A stretch of DNA of 64,000 bases from positions 1-64,000 of the forward strand of contig JADGKB010000005.1 in the NCBI GenBank assembly GCA_027604185.1. Direction: 5' to 3'. Made by a program: the position numbers and the translations under genes. Each line of letters opens with the position of its first letter. Within the stretch, counting starts at the first letter, position 1. This document shows positions 11,250 through 24,672 of this stretch, piece by piece. Source of the DNA: Boothiomyces macroporosus. Its lineage: Eukaryota > Chytridiomycota > Chytridiomycetes > Rhizophydiales > Terramycetaceae. The notes below the pieces were generated by a model. It was not told the DNA's origin, ran no database searches, and was given only the letters and a program-made list of their open reading frames with translations.

Positions 11250-13220
11250 TCACCAAGCCAGTTTCACTATTAAGCAATTGATGAATTCCTGGCATTGCTT
11301 TCCCTTCGATATTTTTAATCCGTGCATATTTAGGAGCCACACCCTACACAATTCAATGTTGATGGCGTGTTCGCCTACTTCCACATGAAACAAGTAGTAA
11401 TTATCCAACTTTGTGATTTTCAAATTAAATTGTTCTTTTAGTTCAATTAAGGCTTTGTGCAACTCTTGAAACACAACAGGAGGATCCAAACATGTCAACA
11501 ACCCTTTTCTGAACTGAAATTTCATTGTCCGTATTCGTATTGGAGGTTTATGGATCCAGTGCCAATCGCTAATCTCTTGAAAATTCATTTCGACATTATT
11601 TGGAAAGGAGCCTTCGGAATCATTCGTCATTCGGTGGAGAATGGAGAGTTCTCGGCTGTGTTCTGGAGTAATTTTCTTTTCTTTACTGTGACAGTAATTC
11701 AACTTTGACGTTTTGCTGCACGTACTGCTTCGATGTCTATGTTTGTTGAAATCTGTCCGGAAATTATTGCAAACTTGTGGATTCTGCACCACCCAGTCCC
11801 TATTGGTGTATTGAGGCGGATTTCTTTCGCAATTAGACTCCCTTCCTTTGGTAATCGAAGAGGAAATACTTTCCTCATTTCTTGTGTTGCTGCTTGACAG
11901 GACGGTTGCAAGCGGCGTGTTGAATTCCAATGGTATCTTGACATATTCTGGAGTGGAAATACACTTGCTTTGTTTAATATTTCCCTTAAAACCAGATAAA
12001 CTACTAATTTTATCTGGATCAACTTTATCTTTTGTAACAGTCAGTGGTTTGTGGTTACTGATATTGTAAATAGTCGAATCATATTCGCTTGTAACACTCG
12101 ATATTAATTTTGCGAGCGACTCCTTGGTCATAAGCGGCGGCTCATAGTGTTCTGGAGGAACTATATACCCCATATTTATCCACCGATCTTCACGAATCAT
12201 GTCTAAATCGTATCTCTTTTCAGGATCTTTGATCAAAAGCATCTTGATTAATGCTTGTAATTCCCAAGATATCGTTGATGGTATTTCATATTCGGCATTC
12301 GCAATTTTCTTGTAGACAGTTTTTACAGTATCACTTTCAAATGGTAGTTTTCCTGTGACTATTGCATACAAAATTACCCCCATCGACCATATATCAGTCT
12401 TGATCGCTGCATAAGGTCTTCCAGAAATCATTTCTGGGGCTGAATAGGAGAGTGTACCGCAGTTGGTCTAAATTAGAGATTCATACTCTCATCAAGTCAT
12501 TGCTTTGAAAGCTTCTCCCCAATCCAAAATCGGTAATGAGTGCATTCTTTTGCTGGTCTAATAGGATATTTTCCATCTTCAAGTCTCTGTGCACTACTTT
12601 GGAACTGTGTATAAAATCAACTGCAGAAGTTATTTGTCGAAACAATCTCCTCGACTCTGCTTCCGTCAAAAACCCATGCTTTGCAATGTGAGAAGCCAAA
12701 TCTCCATTATAGGCATGTGCCCTAGCAATTAGAGTTAGAATACATTATAATGCAAAGCTCTTCCTTGGATTCGACCACTTTGAATGTTTTGATTATGTTT
12801 GGATGATCAAATCTCATCATCAGCAAAACTTCATTTTGGAAACTGGACAACGACTCTGAAACTGAGGGCTCTTTTTCAATTACACTGATCTTTTGGGATT
12901 CTTCTTTGACCTTGGCAATGAATAGAGCCAAATTAAGTTCATTTTGTTCATCAGTAAGGCCAGGACCCATTCTCACATGCTTGAGCGCGTCATTGTAAAT
13001 CTTTTTCCGAGCCTTTCTAAGCATAATATCATCCGCTTCATCATAGTACTCTTTCTTCATGTCTTCCTGTTCCTTTAATCTTTTCTTGTTAATGATTTTG
13101 ATTGCCACCCATGTTACCATAAGTTACCTTTTCCCCAGAAGGTAGATGCATACCGTATTTCACTTTCCCATAAGCTCCTTCCCCGATGGTTTTGCCAATT
13201 TCATAGTTTGATAATTTCAT
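11250..13220 (-). CDS. KIN1/MARK-like kinase with KA1 domain, array copy 3
   Basis: Four exons give 636 aa, in frame only if a 19-nt intron at 13109-13127 is removed; its 3' end reads ATGG instead of ATAG (see findings). The N-lobe shows [15 protein letters not shown], the charged insertion ([19 protein letters not shown]...) and [30 protein letters not shown] and TDFGLGRSF are intact. The activation segment is [12 protein letters not shown], with Asn where most copies have Phe. A long linker contains runs of Ser and Asn. The KA1 domain ([15 protein letters not shown]...) ends in KLAW. Copies 1-6 share three intron positions, so they duplicated after these introns were in place. Confidence 0.87.
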
Positions 13221-13237
13221 AACAAATTCGTCTCCAT
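13217..13237 (-). promoter_or_regulatory. Upstream ORF overlapping kinase copy 3 start (ATGA)
   Basis: Six codons beginning ATGGAGACG, in the context ACAATGG, end in a TGA that overlaps the kinase ATG. The distance from uATG to ATG is 17 nt, as in copies 2 and 4. Confidence 0.55.
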
Positions 13238-13589
13238 TGTCTTGTTTTTTAGTGAATTAGGATTTCCCCGCCATCTTTCTCATTGAATAACTTTGTCTTC
13301 TACTATGACGCGATATCAATCGACATTTTGTTTTGATGCAGTCTGTAATCGTTAAAGCAAGTATATCATTTCTTGACGCAAGTTTGAGGGTTTGCGTGCC
13401 TTAGGACAATGGAAATCTGTTTAGTGGACGTAGACATTTTCAGGAATGGGAAGAAGGAAATCATACCCCTACTAAATTGCATGTACTCCATATAAAAGAA
13501 ACCTCCTCAATACGATAGTATAAATACTTCAAATCCTATTTATTAGAGCAGAAACGTTGGTATCATTCATGTTCCAAATGAATGCTCTC
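13221..13589. other. Intergenic region between kinase copies 3 and 4
   Basis: About 370 bases with no supported gene. It must contain the promoter of copy 3 and the 3' untranslated end of copy 4. Confidence 0.5.
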
Positions 13590-15472
13590 TTACCAACCCA
13601 ATTTAGAAACTAATGTGTCAATAAACTCTGTAGCATTTCCATTCGTTGAAATTTTCAACCCATGGAGGTTGAGCAGCCAGACTTTACAAAGCTCGATATC
13701 AATCGCCGCTTTATCCATCTCCACATGAAATAGATAGTATTCATCCAGTTTCGTAATATTGATATCGTACAAACTTTTCATTTCCACCAATACTCGATGC
13801 AAGTCTTGAAACATTGATGGAGGATCACGAGAGGAAAACATCCCACGCTTAAATTGAAATTTCATTGTTCTGATTCTTTTTGGTGGTTTATGTATGCCAT
13901 GCCATTCTTTAATTTCGTTAAAGTTTAGTTGAAGCTCGCTGGGGAATGATCCTTGCGATACGTTGCTCATACGATGGATAACAGAAAGTTCTCTGCTTGC
14001 TGAATCGCATCCAATCGAACTTGGGCTGCATTCTATCGCTGAATTTCTTCTAAAAGCTTTAAAGCTGGTATTCATCTGTGCTTTTTCTGGTATATATTCC
14101 TTGGAAGAAAACTTTGGGCAAAATTCACTTTCAGCTGTGGAAGCAGTGTTTTGCGATTTATACAAGGATTTTGGAACAGAATATCGGCCAGTATAGCTGG
14201 AAATACTTGGCTGGTAACTCGCACTCTTTCTTCTTTGATAGTTTGCAAAATTGGAAGGATGCTTTTGCACTTTTTCATATAATTTTATGCTCTTGTCCAA
14301 TTCAAGATTTTTGTGAAAGTTGATATTGTAAATAGTGCAATTACACTCAAACGTCACACTGGATATCAATTTCGCGAGAGAATCTTTGTCTATCTGGGGT
14401 GTTGGGTATTGCTCTGGGCTTTGTCCATATCCAATATTCACCCACCTGCTATTTCTAATACCTTCTATGCTAATCCTTGAATCCGGATCTGGAACCAGAC
14501 TTTGCCCAATCAACATTTTCAGTTCCCATGAGAAATGATTAGGATAGTCATACTGACAATTCCTGATTTTGGTAAACACTGCGTTTACATTATCGCCAAT
14601 GAATGGCAGGTTACCAGCAGTCATGGTGTACAAAATAACCCCCATTGCCCAAATGTCAATTTTAGTTCCATTATAAGCAAAACCTCCAATTATTTCTGGC
14701 GCGGAATATGCCGGTGTCCCGCAAAAGGTCTAATTTAGATGGAGATTACTTTCATGTAATCTGAATTTGTAAAACTTCGTCCCAGTCCGAAATCCGAAAC
14801 CAGCACATTTCCCCTCTGATCTAGAAGTATATTTTCCAGCTTTAAATCTCGATGTACGACATTTGCAGAGTGTATGAAATCTACAGCGGATACAATTTGT
14901 CTAAATATCCGTCTCGCCTCATCTTCTTTAAGGTATCCCATCTTGGTAACATAGGATGCCAAATCACCATACGCACAAGCCCTGGATAAACAATTCCGTA
15001 CATTATTATGAATACTTCTTCCAGCGATTCGACTACTTTGTAAATCTTGACAATGTTTGGATGATTAAATCTCATCATCAACAAAATCTCTTTCTCAAAG
15101 TGAGCCAATGATTCACAAACTGATGGTTCTTTTTCAAAGCTATCCGCAACTTCCGCTTCCTCCTTTACATTCGATATCCACAGTGCTAAATTGCTTTCGT
15201 TGTCGGGATAATTGTCCTGTTCCCTAATCTTTTGCAGTGCCTCGTGGTACACTTTCTTCCTAGCTTTCCGTACAATAATTTGGTCAATCTCTGACTGCAG
15301 CTTTTTCCTCTGTTCTTGCATTTCAATCAGCTTCTGTTTGTTCATTATTTTAATCGCAACCTTGTTAGAATCGACCAACCTTTTCTCCAGACGGTAGGTG
15401 CCTGCCCGCCTTTACTTTTCCAAAAGCTCCCTCTCCAATAGTCTTGCCCACAGTATAGTTTGATAATTTCAT
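13590..15472 (-). CDS. KIN1/MARK-like kinase with KA1 domain, array copy 4
   Basis: Four exons, 607 aa; introns of 19, 20 and 20 nt at the shared positions. GEGAFGKVK sits at residues 13-21 and the beta-3 lysine is K35 (VAIK). Residues ~40-120 are the inserted helical stretch ([19 protein letters not shown]...), followed by [18 protein letters not shown]. The hinge, [34 protein letters not shown] and [11 protein letters not shown] follow in order. Behind the catalytic domain, a segment ([14 protein letters not shown]) conserved in all copies precedes a Ser-rich linker. The C-terminal KA1 domain ([15 protein letters not shown]...HGLKIS) ends in KLGW. All invariant catalytic residues are present. 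Confidence 0.9.
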
Positions 15473-15489
15473 GAAAAATTTCTATCCAT
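15469..15489 (-). promoter_or_regulatory. Upstream ORF overlapping kinase copy 4 start (ATGA)
   Basis: Six codons beginning ATGGATAGA, in the context ACAATGG, end in a TGA overlapping the kinase ATG. Same spacing as in copies 2 and 3. Confidence 0.55.
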
Positions 15490-15806
15490 TGTTGCATTTT
15501 CCCGTACAATATTACTTTACCTTATCATTACTCGGCTGCACCATCCAAGTATGCGGATAACAAGATATAACAGCTACTGGATACTATTTGCGGTATTTAG
15601 CCAAACTCGACGTTTCCTGGGTCTGTAAAAATTATTATGAAAACCATTCGGAGATTTTTCCCACCAGGACAATGCCAGGCTGGACATGGGCTAAAAGGCA
15701 AGCCAAATTACACTGAGAATTCGCTATTCAAAAATTCATTTATTTGCTCATCAAAAAATATTAAGAGGTATTCCAACGCGTATGAAAAAGTTGTATTGGG
15801 GATTAC
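15473..15806. other. Intergenic region between kinase copies 4 and 5
   Basis: About 330 bases; only short unsupported frames apart from the upstream ORF of copy 4. Confidence 0.5.
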
Positions 15807-17701
15807 TTACCAGGCCAACTTGGCAATCAAAGCGTCTACAAACTCACCGCACTCCCCAACTTTGCTGATCTTGAGGCCGTGAACATTTAATAACCACACT
15901 TTGCAGAGCTCGATATCCAGTGACGCGCTTTCCATTTCAACATGAAAAATATAATAGTCTGACGGCTTTGTAATGTTCAGTTTAAAAACAGGCTTCAGTT
16001 CAACAAGAGCTCTATGCAAATCTTGAAATATTGATGGTGGATCTAAAGTCGAAATCAGCCCTTTCTTGAAATTAAATTTCATTGTACGTATCTTTGACGG
16101 TGGTTTGTGAGTCAAATGCCACTCTGAAATGTCCTTAACAGAGAACTCTTCTTCTATATTTGATTTATCAGAGACTTTGCTCATGCGGTTGATAAATGAT
16201 ACTTCTCTTGAGGGTCTAGAAATTTCTTTGCCATTCAATAAATATTTTTGTTTCGTAGTTGGAGTATCAGTTAGTGAATGGCTTCGAACCAGGGATAGAT
16301 GATTCTGAGAAATGGTTTTGCTGTTTTCATAATTTTCTACACAAGAAACCCTGCTGCCATTCGTTGGAGTGGGGACATGAAGAGAAGAGCTGCTACTTGC
16401 AATCGAATTATCTGATCCGACAGAAATGCTTTTTCTTCGCTTCAGTTTAACGATTGTTTTCGAGGAGCTCTTTCTCCTGTGTTTTTCAAACTGTTCAATG
16501 TCTTTCGCCATTTCCACGTTCTTGTGGTAATTTATATTGTAGATTGTAATGTTATTCTCTACTGTAATGCTCGAAATCAATTTTGCAAGGGCTTCCTTGT
16601 TTGTCAAATTAGCTTCCATGCGCTGTGGTGGGTAATCACAGTTGATATTTACCCAGCGGTTAAATCGAAGTGACTCCATATCTATTCTAGTGTCTGGATC
16701 TTCTACTAGTATGAGTCTAAGCAGAGCGGTAATTTCCCAAGAAAAATGCTCTGGAATTTCATAATCCATTTCCCTAATCTTTTGAAATAGGGATGTAACA
16801 GTGTCGCCCATAAACGGCAAGTTTCCTGCTACCATCCCATACAAGATAATACCCATTGCCCATATATCAATCTTTGTTCCATTGTAAGGCTTTGCGGATA
16901 TCATTTCTGGTGGAGAGTAGGTCGGCGTTCCACAAAAAGTCTACTATTAAATCAAGTAACCTTCATATAGTCACTGATTTGAAACGCCCTACCCAATCCA
17001 AAATCGGTTACCAGCGCATTGCAGTGCTGATCAAGTAGTATGTTTTCCATTTTTAAATCTCTATGAACAACATGGGACAAATGAATGAAATCCACTGCTG
17101 AAATTATCTGTCGGAATATTCTCCGTGCTTCTAGTTCGGTAAGATATCCATGCTTTGAAACATGACTTGCCAAATCACCGTTATAAGCATATGCCCTACA
17201 TTAGAAACCACTTACATTACAATGTAAACATCGTCTGGAGACTCAAATACTTTGTAAATCTTGATAATGTTTGGGTGTTTGAAGCGCATCATTAATAAAG
17301 CTTCTTGTTGGAAGGATGTTAGTGAGTTGCTAACGGAAGGGGGCTTTTCAAACACCATCGCTTTCGTGGTATCTTGCTTTACCTTGCTGATGAATTGCGT
17401 TAAATTGATTCCATTTTCGTCCTTGTTTTGCTCCACCAATGCAGGATCCTTTGAAATTTGCTGCAGCACTTTGTCATAGGCCCTTTGCCTAGCTTTCTTG
17501 ATTAAAATCTTGTCCACATTCTCTTGGATTTTCTTTTGATTCGCATTCATTTCTTTTAGTTTTTCGATATTCATTATTTTGATTGCAACCTAGGTGAGCA
17601 GGGATTACTTTATCTCCAGAGGGCAAGTGCTTGCCGATTTTTACTTTACCAAAAGCTCCTTCACCAATAGTCTTTCCTATTTCGTAGTTTGATAATTTCA
17701 T
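15807..17701 (-). CDS. KIN1/MARK-like kinase with KA1 domain, array copy 5
   Basis: Four exons, 611 aa; introns of 19, 20 and 20 nt at the shared positions. N-lobe: [15 protein letters not shown], the insertion (KKARQRAYDKVLQQISKDP...), then [52 protein letters not shown] (PPE in place of APE) and IWAMGIILYGM follow. A basic linker (SSKTIVKLKRRKS) precedes a KA1 domain (IRTMKFNFKKGLIST...) ending in KLAW. The upstream ATG of copies 1-4 is missing here: the homologous bases read AAGGAG. Confidence 0.9.
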
Positions 17702-17945
17702 AAAGAAAATCAACTCCTTTGTTTCAATGTCCCGTGCGCGTATACGGAAATACTTTAGATGACTGCAAAATCTACCACTAGAGAAAACGGAATCTATTAA
17801 GCATATAATATTATTCTTTCAGAATCCGTTTGTTTGCATAATTATCATCAGCAATCTTGTCAAATTTAATGTACACTTTTTTTACTTATGGAACAATGAC
17901 CAAGCAATATTTTTTCCGCTCAAGCGTTCAAACTACAAATTTATT

Positions 17946-19904
17946 CTACCAATCCAGCTTGGTAACCAGTATTTTTATAAATTCTTCTGCATTCCCAGTC
18001 TTTTTCATTTTCAATCCGTGCATTTTGAGAAGCCAGAGTTTACACAGTTCAATTTCAACATTAAAATTACTACCACTCACATGGAATATATAGTAATCGT
18101 TTGGTTTGGCTATTTTAATATTCATCTGATTTTTGATTTCAACAAGTACGCGATGAAGGTCTTGGAACATTGTCGGAGGATCAGATGACGATATCAAACC
18201 TTTCCTGAATTGGAATTTCATGGTTCTGATTTTTGGTGGCGGCTTGTGAATCAAATGCCAGTCACTGATTTCCTGAGCAGTAAAGTCGTTTGCAATAGAC
18301 GATAAGGACACTTTGCTCATTCGACTAACAATCGACGCCTCTCTGCTGAGTTTCGAAGCCTCGTGGTTTATCTCTGCACTTTTTCTAGTTGGAGTTGGAA
18401 GGACTTTATGAGAGTGTCTTTCATAAGCCGAAGTGGTCCGACTTCTTTTGAGGTCTGTCGCGCCTTCATGGTTTACAGTTAACAGTAGTATTCCTGGCCC
18501 TGCAGAAGATACACGTGGCAGCGTGTTTGTATTTGATAAGTTTAGAGCTAGAGTTCCAGAATGTGAATTTTCTACTGCTTCTTGGTGATTTAGTGAAGGT
18601 AAATCAGATGCTGTGATTGATATTTCTGGATTCTGTTTCACAGATATATGCTTTTTCCTCTTGAGATCAGAGATGCTTTGATTAGCGCTCTTGTGTCGAT
18701 ATTTATCCAACTGAGATGCACCATCTTCAACTTGTTCATGCGGATGAATGTTGTATACAGTGGTATTGTTGTCGCGCATGATACTAGTAATCAATTTCGC
18801 CAACTCTTCCTTGTTTAGAGGAGGCGGTATGATTTGTAGTGGTTTCGATTCCTCGCCAATATTTACCCATCGACTGTGACGAATACCTTTCATATCCAAT
18901 CTACTTTCTGGAGCTTCAATAAAAATATTGCGGAGTAAATCCGTCAATTCCCATGAAAAGTCTCTAGGCACTTCAAATTCTGCACGAATTAATTTTTGCA
19001 ACAGCTTTTGATCCGAATCAGCTACAAATGGAAGGAATCCAGTAACCATTGCATAGAGAATCACACCCATTGCCCATATATCCACCTTTGTCCCACTATA
19101 CGGCTTCCCACCGATTACTTCTGGTGCGCAATAGAATGGGGTACCGCAAAATGTCTTTATCAGAAACGTTTACCTTCATGTAATCTGAATGATCGAAGGC
19201 TCTGCTCAATCCAAAATCAGTGACTAGAACGTTGGAATGATTATCAAGTAAGATGTTTTCAAGCTTTAAGTCTCTATGTACTACATGCGACAAGTGTATA
19301 AAGTCCATTGCTGAAACGATCTGACGAAATATCCTACGCGACTCCAATTCAGTCAATTTCCCATACCTAGCAACGTAGCCTGAAAGATCTCCTCCAGAAG
19401 CATAGTCCCTACGTTAATTATATTTACATTATAATGTAAATGTCTTCCATACTCTCGACTACTTTGAAAATTTTGATGATGTTTGGATGAGAGAGCTTCA
19501 TGAGCAATAGGACTTCGTGCTGGATGTTTACCATCGACTCGGAAAAGGAAGGTTCGCTTTCAAACTGCAATGTTTGATTTGCTTGCAACTTTACTTTTTT
19601 CATAAACTCTTCCAGATTTACTTGGTTATCTTCCCCGTTGAGATCCGGATTATGTTTGATTTGCTCGATAGCATCCGCATAAATCTTTTTACGAGCCCTT
19701 CGGGCTAGCGAGTGGTCTACTAGCGTCTGTATCTTCTTTTTCTCTTCTAAGGCCACCTTTTGTTTTTCGATATTCATAATCTTTATCGCAACCTATGTTA
19801 TCAGATAGTACCTTTACGCCGGTAGGTATATGTCTGCCTACTTTCACCTTACTGAAGGCTCCTTCGCCTATGGTTTTTCCAATCTCGTAGTTTGATAGTT
19901 TCAT
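17946..19904 (-). CDS. KIN1/MARK-like kinase with KA1 domain, array copy 6
   Basis: Four exons, 633 aa from the ATG homologous to the other copies. An upstream in-frame ATG at 19922 would add MAKYFA; it corresponds to the upstream ATG of copies 1-4 but is in frame here. The glycine loop reads GEGAFSKVK (Ser at the third conserved glycine). VAIKIM, the insertion (RRARKKIYADAIEQIKHNP...), [39 protein letters not shown] and [11 protein letters not shown] are present. The Ser/Lys-rich linker is the second longest of the set. KA1 ([15 protein letters not shown]...) ends in KLDW. All three introns are 19 nt, at the shared positions. Confidence 0.88.
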
Positions 19905-20136
19905 GGCAAAATATTTAGCCATTGTTTGGAAATTTTTGGTAGCCTCACAGTAAAAACGACCCAAGAAGGACCGAAAGCGATTCCCAAAATATCCAAATGT
20001 ACTTTACTAATATTTCGACACAGCCGTTTTGGTGTGCAGTCATTACTCTTGATGATAGTTGTCTTACAATACTTTCAAACTATGGAACAATGGCCAAGTA
20101 CCTGAGATGCCAAAACAAACTTCAAGATTGTTAAAC

Positions 20137-22197
<2,061 letters not shown>

Positions 22198-22774
22198 AAT
22201 GGATATTTCTCAACCTTTCACTTTATAAAACCCGGATAAACTTTTAGTCATCACAGGACCCACAATGTGTTTTCCATGACTGTATTCCAAACGTGTCAAG
22301 GTAAATTGGAAAATAAAATGATTTTGATAATTTAGAGATTTGACCCGTTGCCCTATCTTCCAGTGATATCAATCATATTTAAAGAAATTCCAATGTATTT
22401 TTGATTTTTGAAGGGGTGGAAACCATTGTTGGGGCAGGCGTACCAAGTCAAACTGAATGTGACATAAGTCAACAAAAATCTAGAATACCAATACTCATCG
22501 AATTACCCAAATGTATCTATAAATCTATTTAGCAGAGCGATTTGAAGGTTGTAGGAACTGAACTAGAAATTAGGTCCCTTGATGGTACAATAACTAGATC
22601 TGCTGAGTAGCTTTGAGGCTTTGGCCGTGACTAATAACCAACCATTTTGTCGCATTAGTTATCATTGCACTAGTCCAAAGTCAAAGACATTCTAGGATTC
22701 CAACAATTCCAGATGCACATGGTAAATCGTCAGCAGTGACAAAGACCGAGAAAACTTTAGCAACAACGATTTAT
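22198..22774. other. Intergenic region, no supported gene
   Basis: These 577 bases separate the kinase array from the P450. They hold the copy 7 promoter; no open frame, RNA or repeat is convincing. Confidence 0.5.
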
Positions 22775-24312
22775 TCAACATTTCTTTGAGATTATCACAG
22801 GCAAATGTTCAAGTCGTAGGGTTGGTCGAGTGATGCCGTTTGCCTTGAACCCATCAACCAGCTTGAAATTGTAATTTTGAAGCAAATGCATTGTGAATAC
22901 TTTGGCTTCAATTATCGCCATTTTTTGCCCAATGCAGTTGTGCTGCCCGTCTCCAAATGGAATAAATGAACCAGGAACATGTGGCTCATCCCATCGATCT
23001 GGATTGAACTTATGAGGTTCCTTGTAGTACTTTTCACTCATGTGAATGGATGCGATGCCAACGATAACTCTGGTTCCTTTTGGTATTTTGTACCCTAGAA
23101 TTTCGGTATCTTCCACTGCCACTCGTTGAACTCCGTTAACAATTGAATGGGTTCGTTGAACTTCTTTGATAAACTTGTCCAAGTATTTATAATTGAACAG
23201 TTGCTCCACTAAAGCAGGATCATCTAAATTGACATTCTTGATTTCTTGATACAACTTTTGAGCGATTTCAGGATGTTGACAAAGCTCATATAATGCCCAG
23301 CCCATTGTAGCAGAAGTAGTTTCATGTCCAGCAAAGTAGAATCCGACGAGTTCTCCATAAATTTCTTCCTTGGTAAACCCCTTTTGTCAATACTTTTTAC
23401 ATTTTCTTGCTTGAGCAAGCGGTGCAATACATCCATGTCCCAGCTCTCCTGAGTAATAGTTTTATCGTTAATTTTTTGGATTCGTTCATCAGCAAGCTTA
23501 TCTAGGAAGGAAAATACCGCCTTTTTGTTTTTTTGGATAAAACTACTGGATGACGATACTCCAGCAAATGGCCATAGTACGCTTGGTAGTAATACTCTCC
23601 ATCGAATAGGTTTGCTGACCAGATTTTCCAGCTCTTGCCATTGCTGTTGTTAACTCTGTTTACCCATTCGATATCTTCTTCTAATTTCTTGGTGGAGCCA
23701 AAGTTGTGATTGAATCCGACCATAGAGATTACATCCAGAGTAAGCGATTTGAAAGCTATCGTAAAGTCAAGGACAGTTGATTCATTTCCTTGGAGTTTCT
23801 TGTTGATGACATGGTCCAAGTCCTTCATTGCGTCTTCAGCGACTTTTCCAGCGTGTCGAAGATGAGTAGGACCGAAAGCAGGCTGCAATAACTTTCTGTG
23901 CTTTTTCCAGTTCTCACCTGTTGGTAGCGCGAATAAGGCGTTGTTTAAAATACCAATCCCAATTCTATTGATAATGGAATTGTTTTTAACGAATTGGGAA
24001 GTGTTTAGAATTCTCTTTGCTTCATTCGCATCAACAACCAATACTGCTGGGCTACGTTAACAGTGTTTACCCTATGAAATCCATTTTTACCACGTCTCCA
24101 TACTTTTCGACCATCTGGTCTACATATTCATGTCTTTTTGATCTGAATAATGCCCAGATTAAAGCCGGGTCGTCAATCAGAGGATAACGCGGTGGACCTG
24201 GTATCTTTCGAAGTGGATCTGTAAACCCTTTGATTTGATCATATACAAGTTTTGCTAGCAAGACTGCAGAGGCAGAAATCGCGATCGTAGACAATGTTTG
24301 GTTATCGATCAT
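22775..24312 (-). CDS. Cytochrome P450 monooxygenase, frame broken twice
   Basis: The P450 hallmarks are all present: an N-terminal membrane anchor (STIAISASAVLLAKLVY), a proline hinge (RKIPGPPRYPL), the I-helix FAGHETTSATMGW, the K-helix ExxR in KEVQR, FNPDRW, and the heme-binding loop FIPFGDGQHNCIGQ. One 19-nt intron lies at 24052-24070. The frame then breaks twice: at the poly-T run 23528-23534 and in the homopolymer-rich stretch 23375-23385. Each break would need one extra base; with both, the product would be 506 aa, a normal P450 length. Both sit in homopolymers, so assembly error is as likely as real decay. The heme site and upstream region are well conserved, which argues against an old pseudogene. 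Substrate unknown. Confidence 0.85.
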
Positions 24313-24672
24313 GAGGTGATAGCAGTAAAGTTTTTCCGATTTTAATAGTTTATGCAGTCGGCCGGCTTGGTATTTTGATTGGATGAGTCGGGCTAAACAA
24401 ACAGCAAACCCAGCCAATATCCTGTGACATCATGCCAATTAATTATATCCGTCTACTAGACAGAGTCACATGGAAATGAGTCTGTTGTAAAAGAATCTCA
24501 CTTTAATACACATCTTCAGAAGCAAAGATGCGTGGTGTCGCTCGTAGAAATCTCCACCGGCTGGATTCCATCAACAATTATAACCATAAGCGATTGTAGT
24601 AAAGAAACATTTACGGCTTCACCGAGTTTTCCAGAAATATTTTTTATCCCACAAAAAAGGAGACAATCAGAA
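24313..24672. other. Divergent promoter region between P450 and hydrolase
   Basis: About 360 bases between two outward-facing genes. The hydrolase frame is open upstream to 24532 but without an in-frame ATG, so no gene is called here. Confidence 0.5.

Noticed and set aside
11110..11340. Open frame overlapping the 3' end of kinase copy 3.
   Set aside because: Overlaps the KA1 coding region in another frame and has no features of its own.
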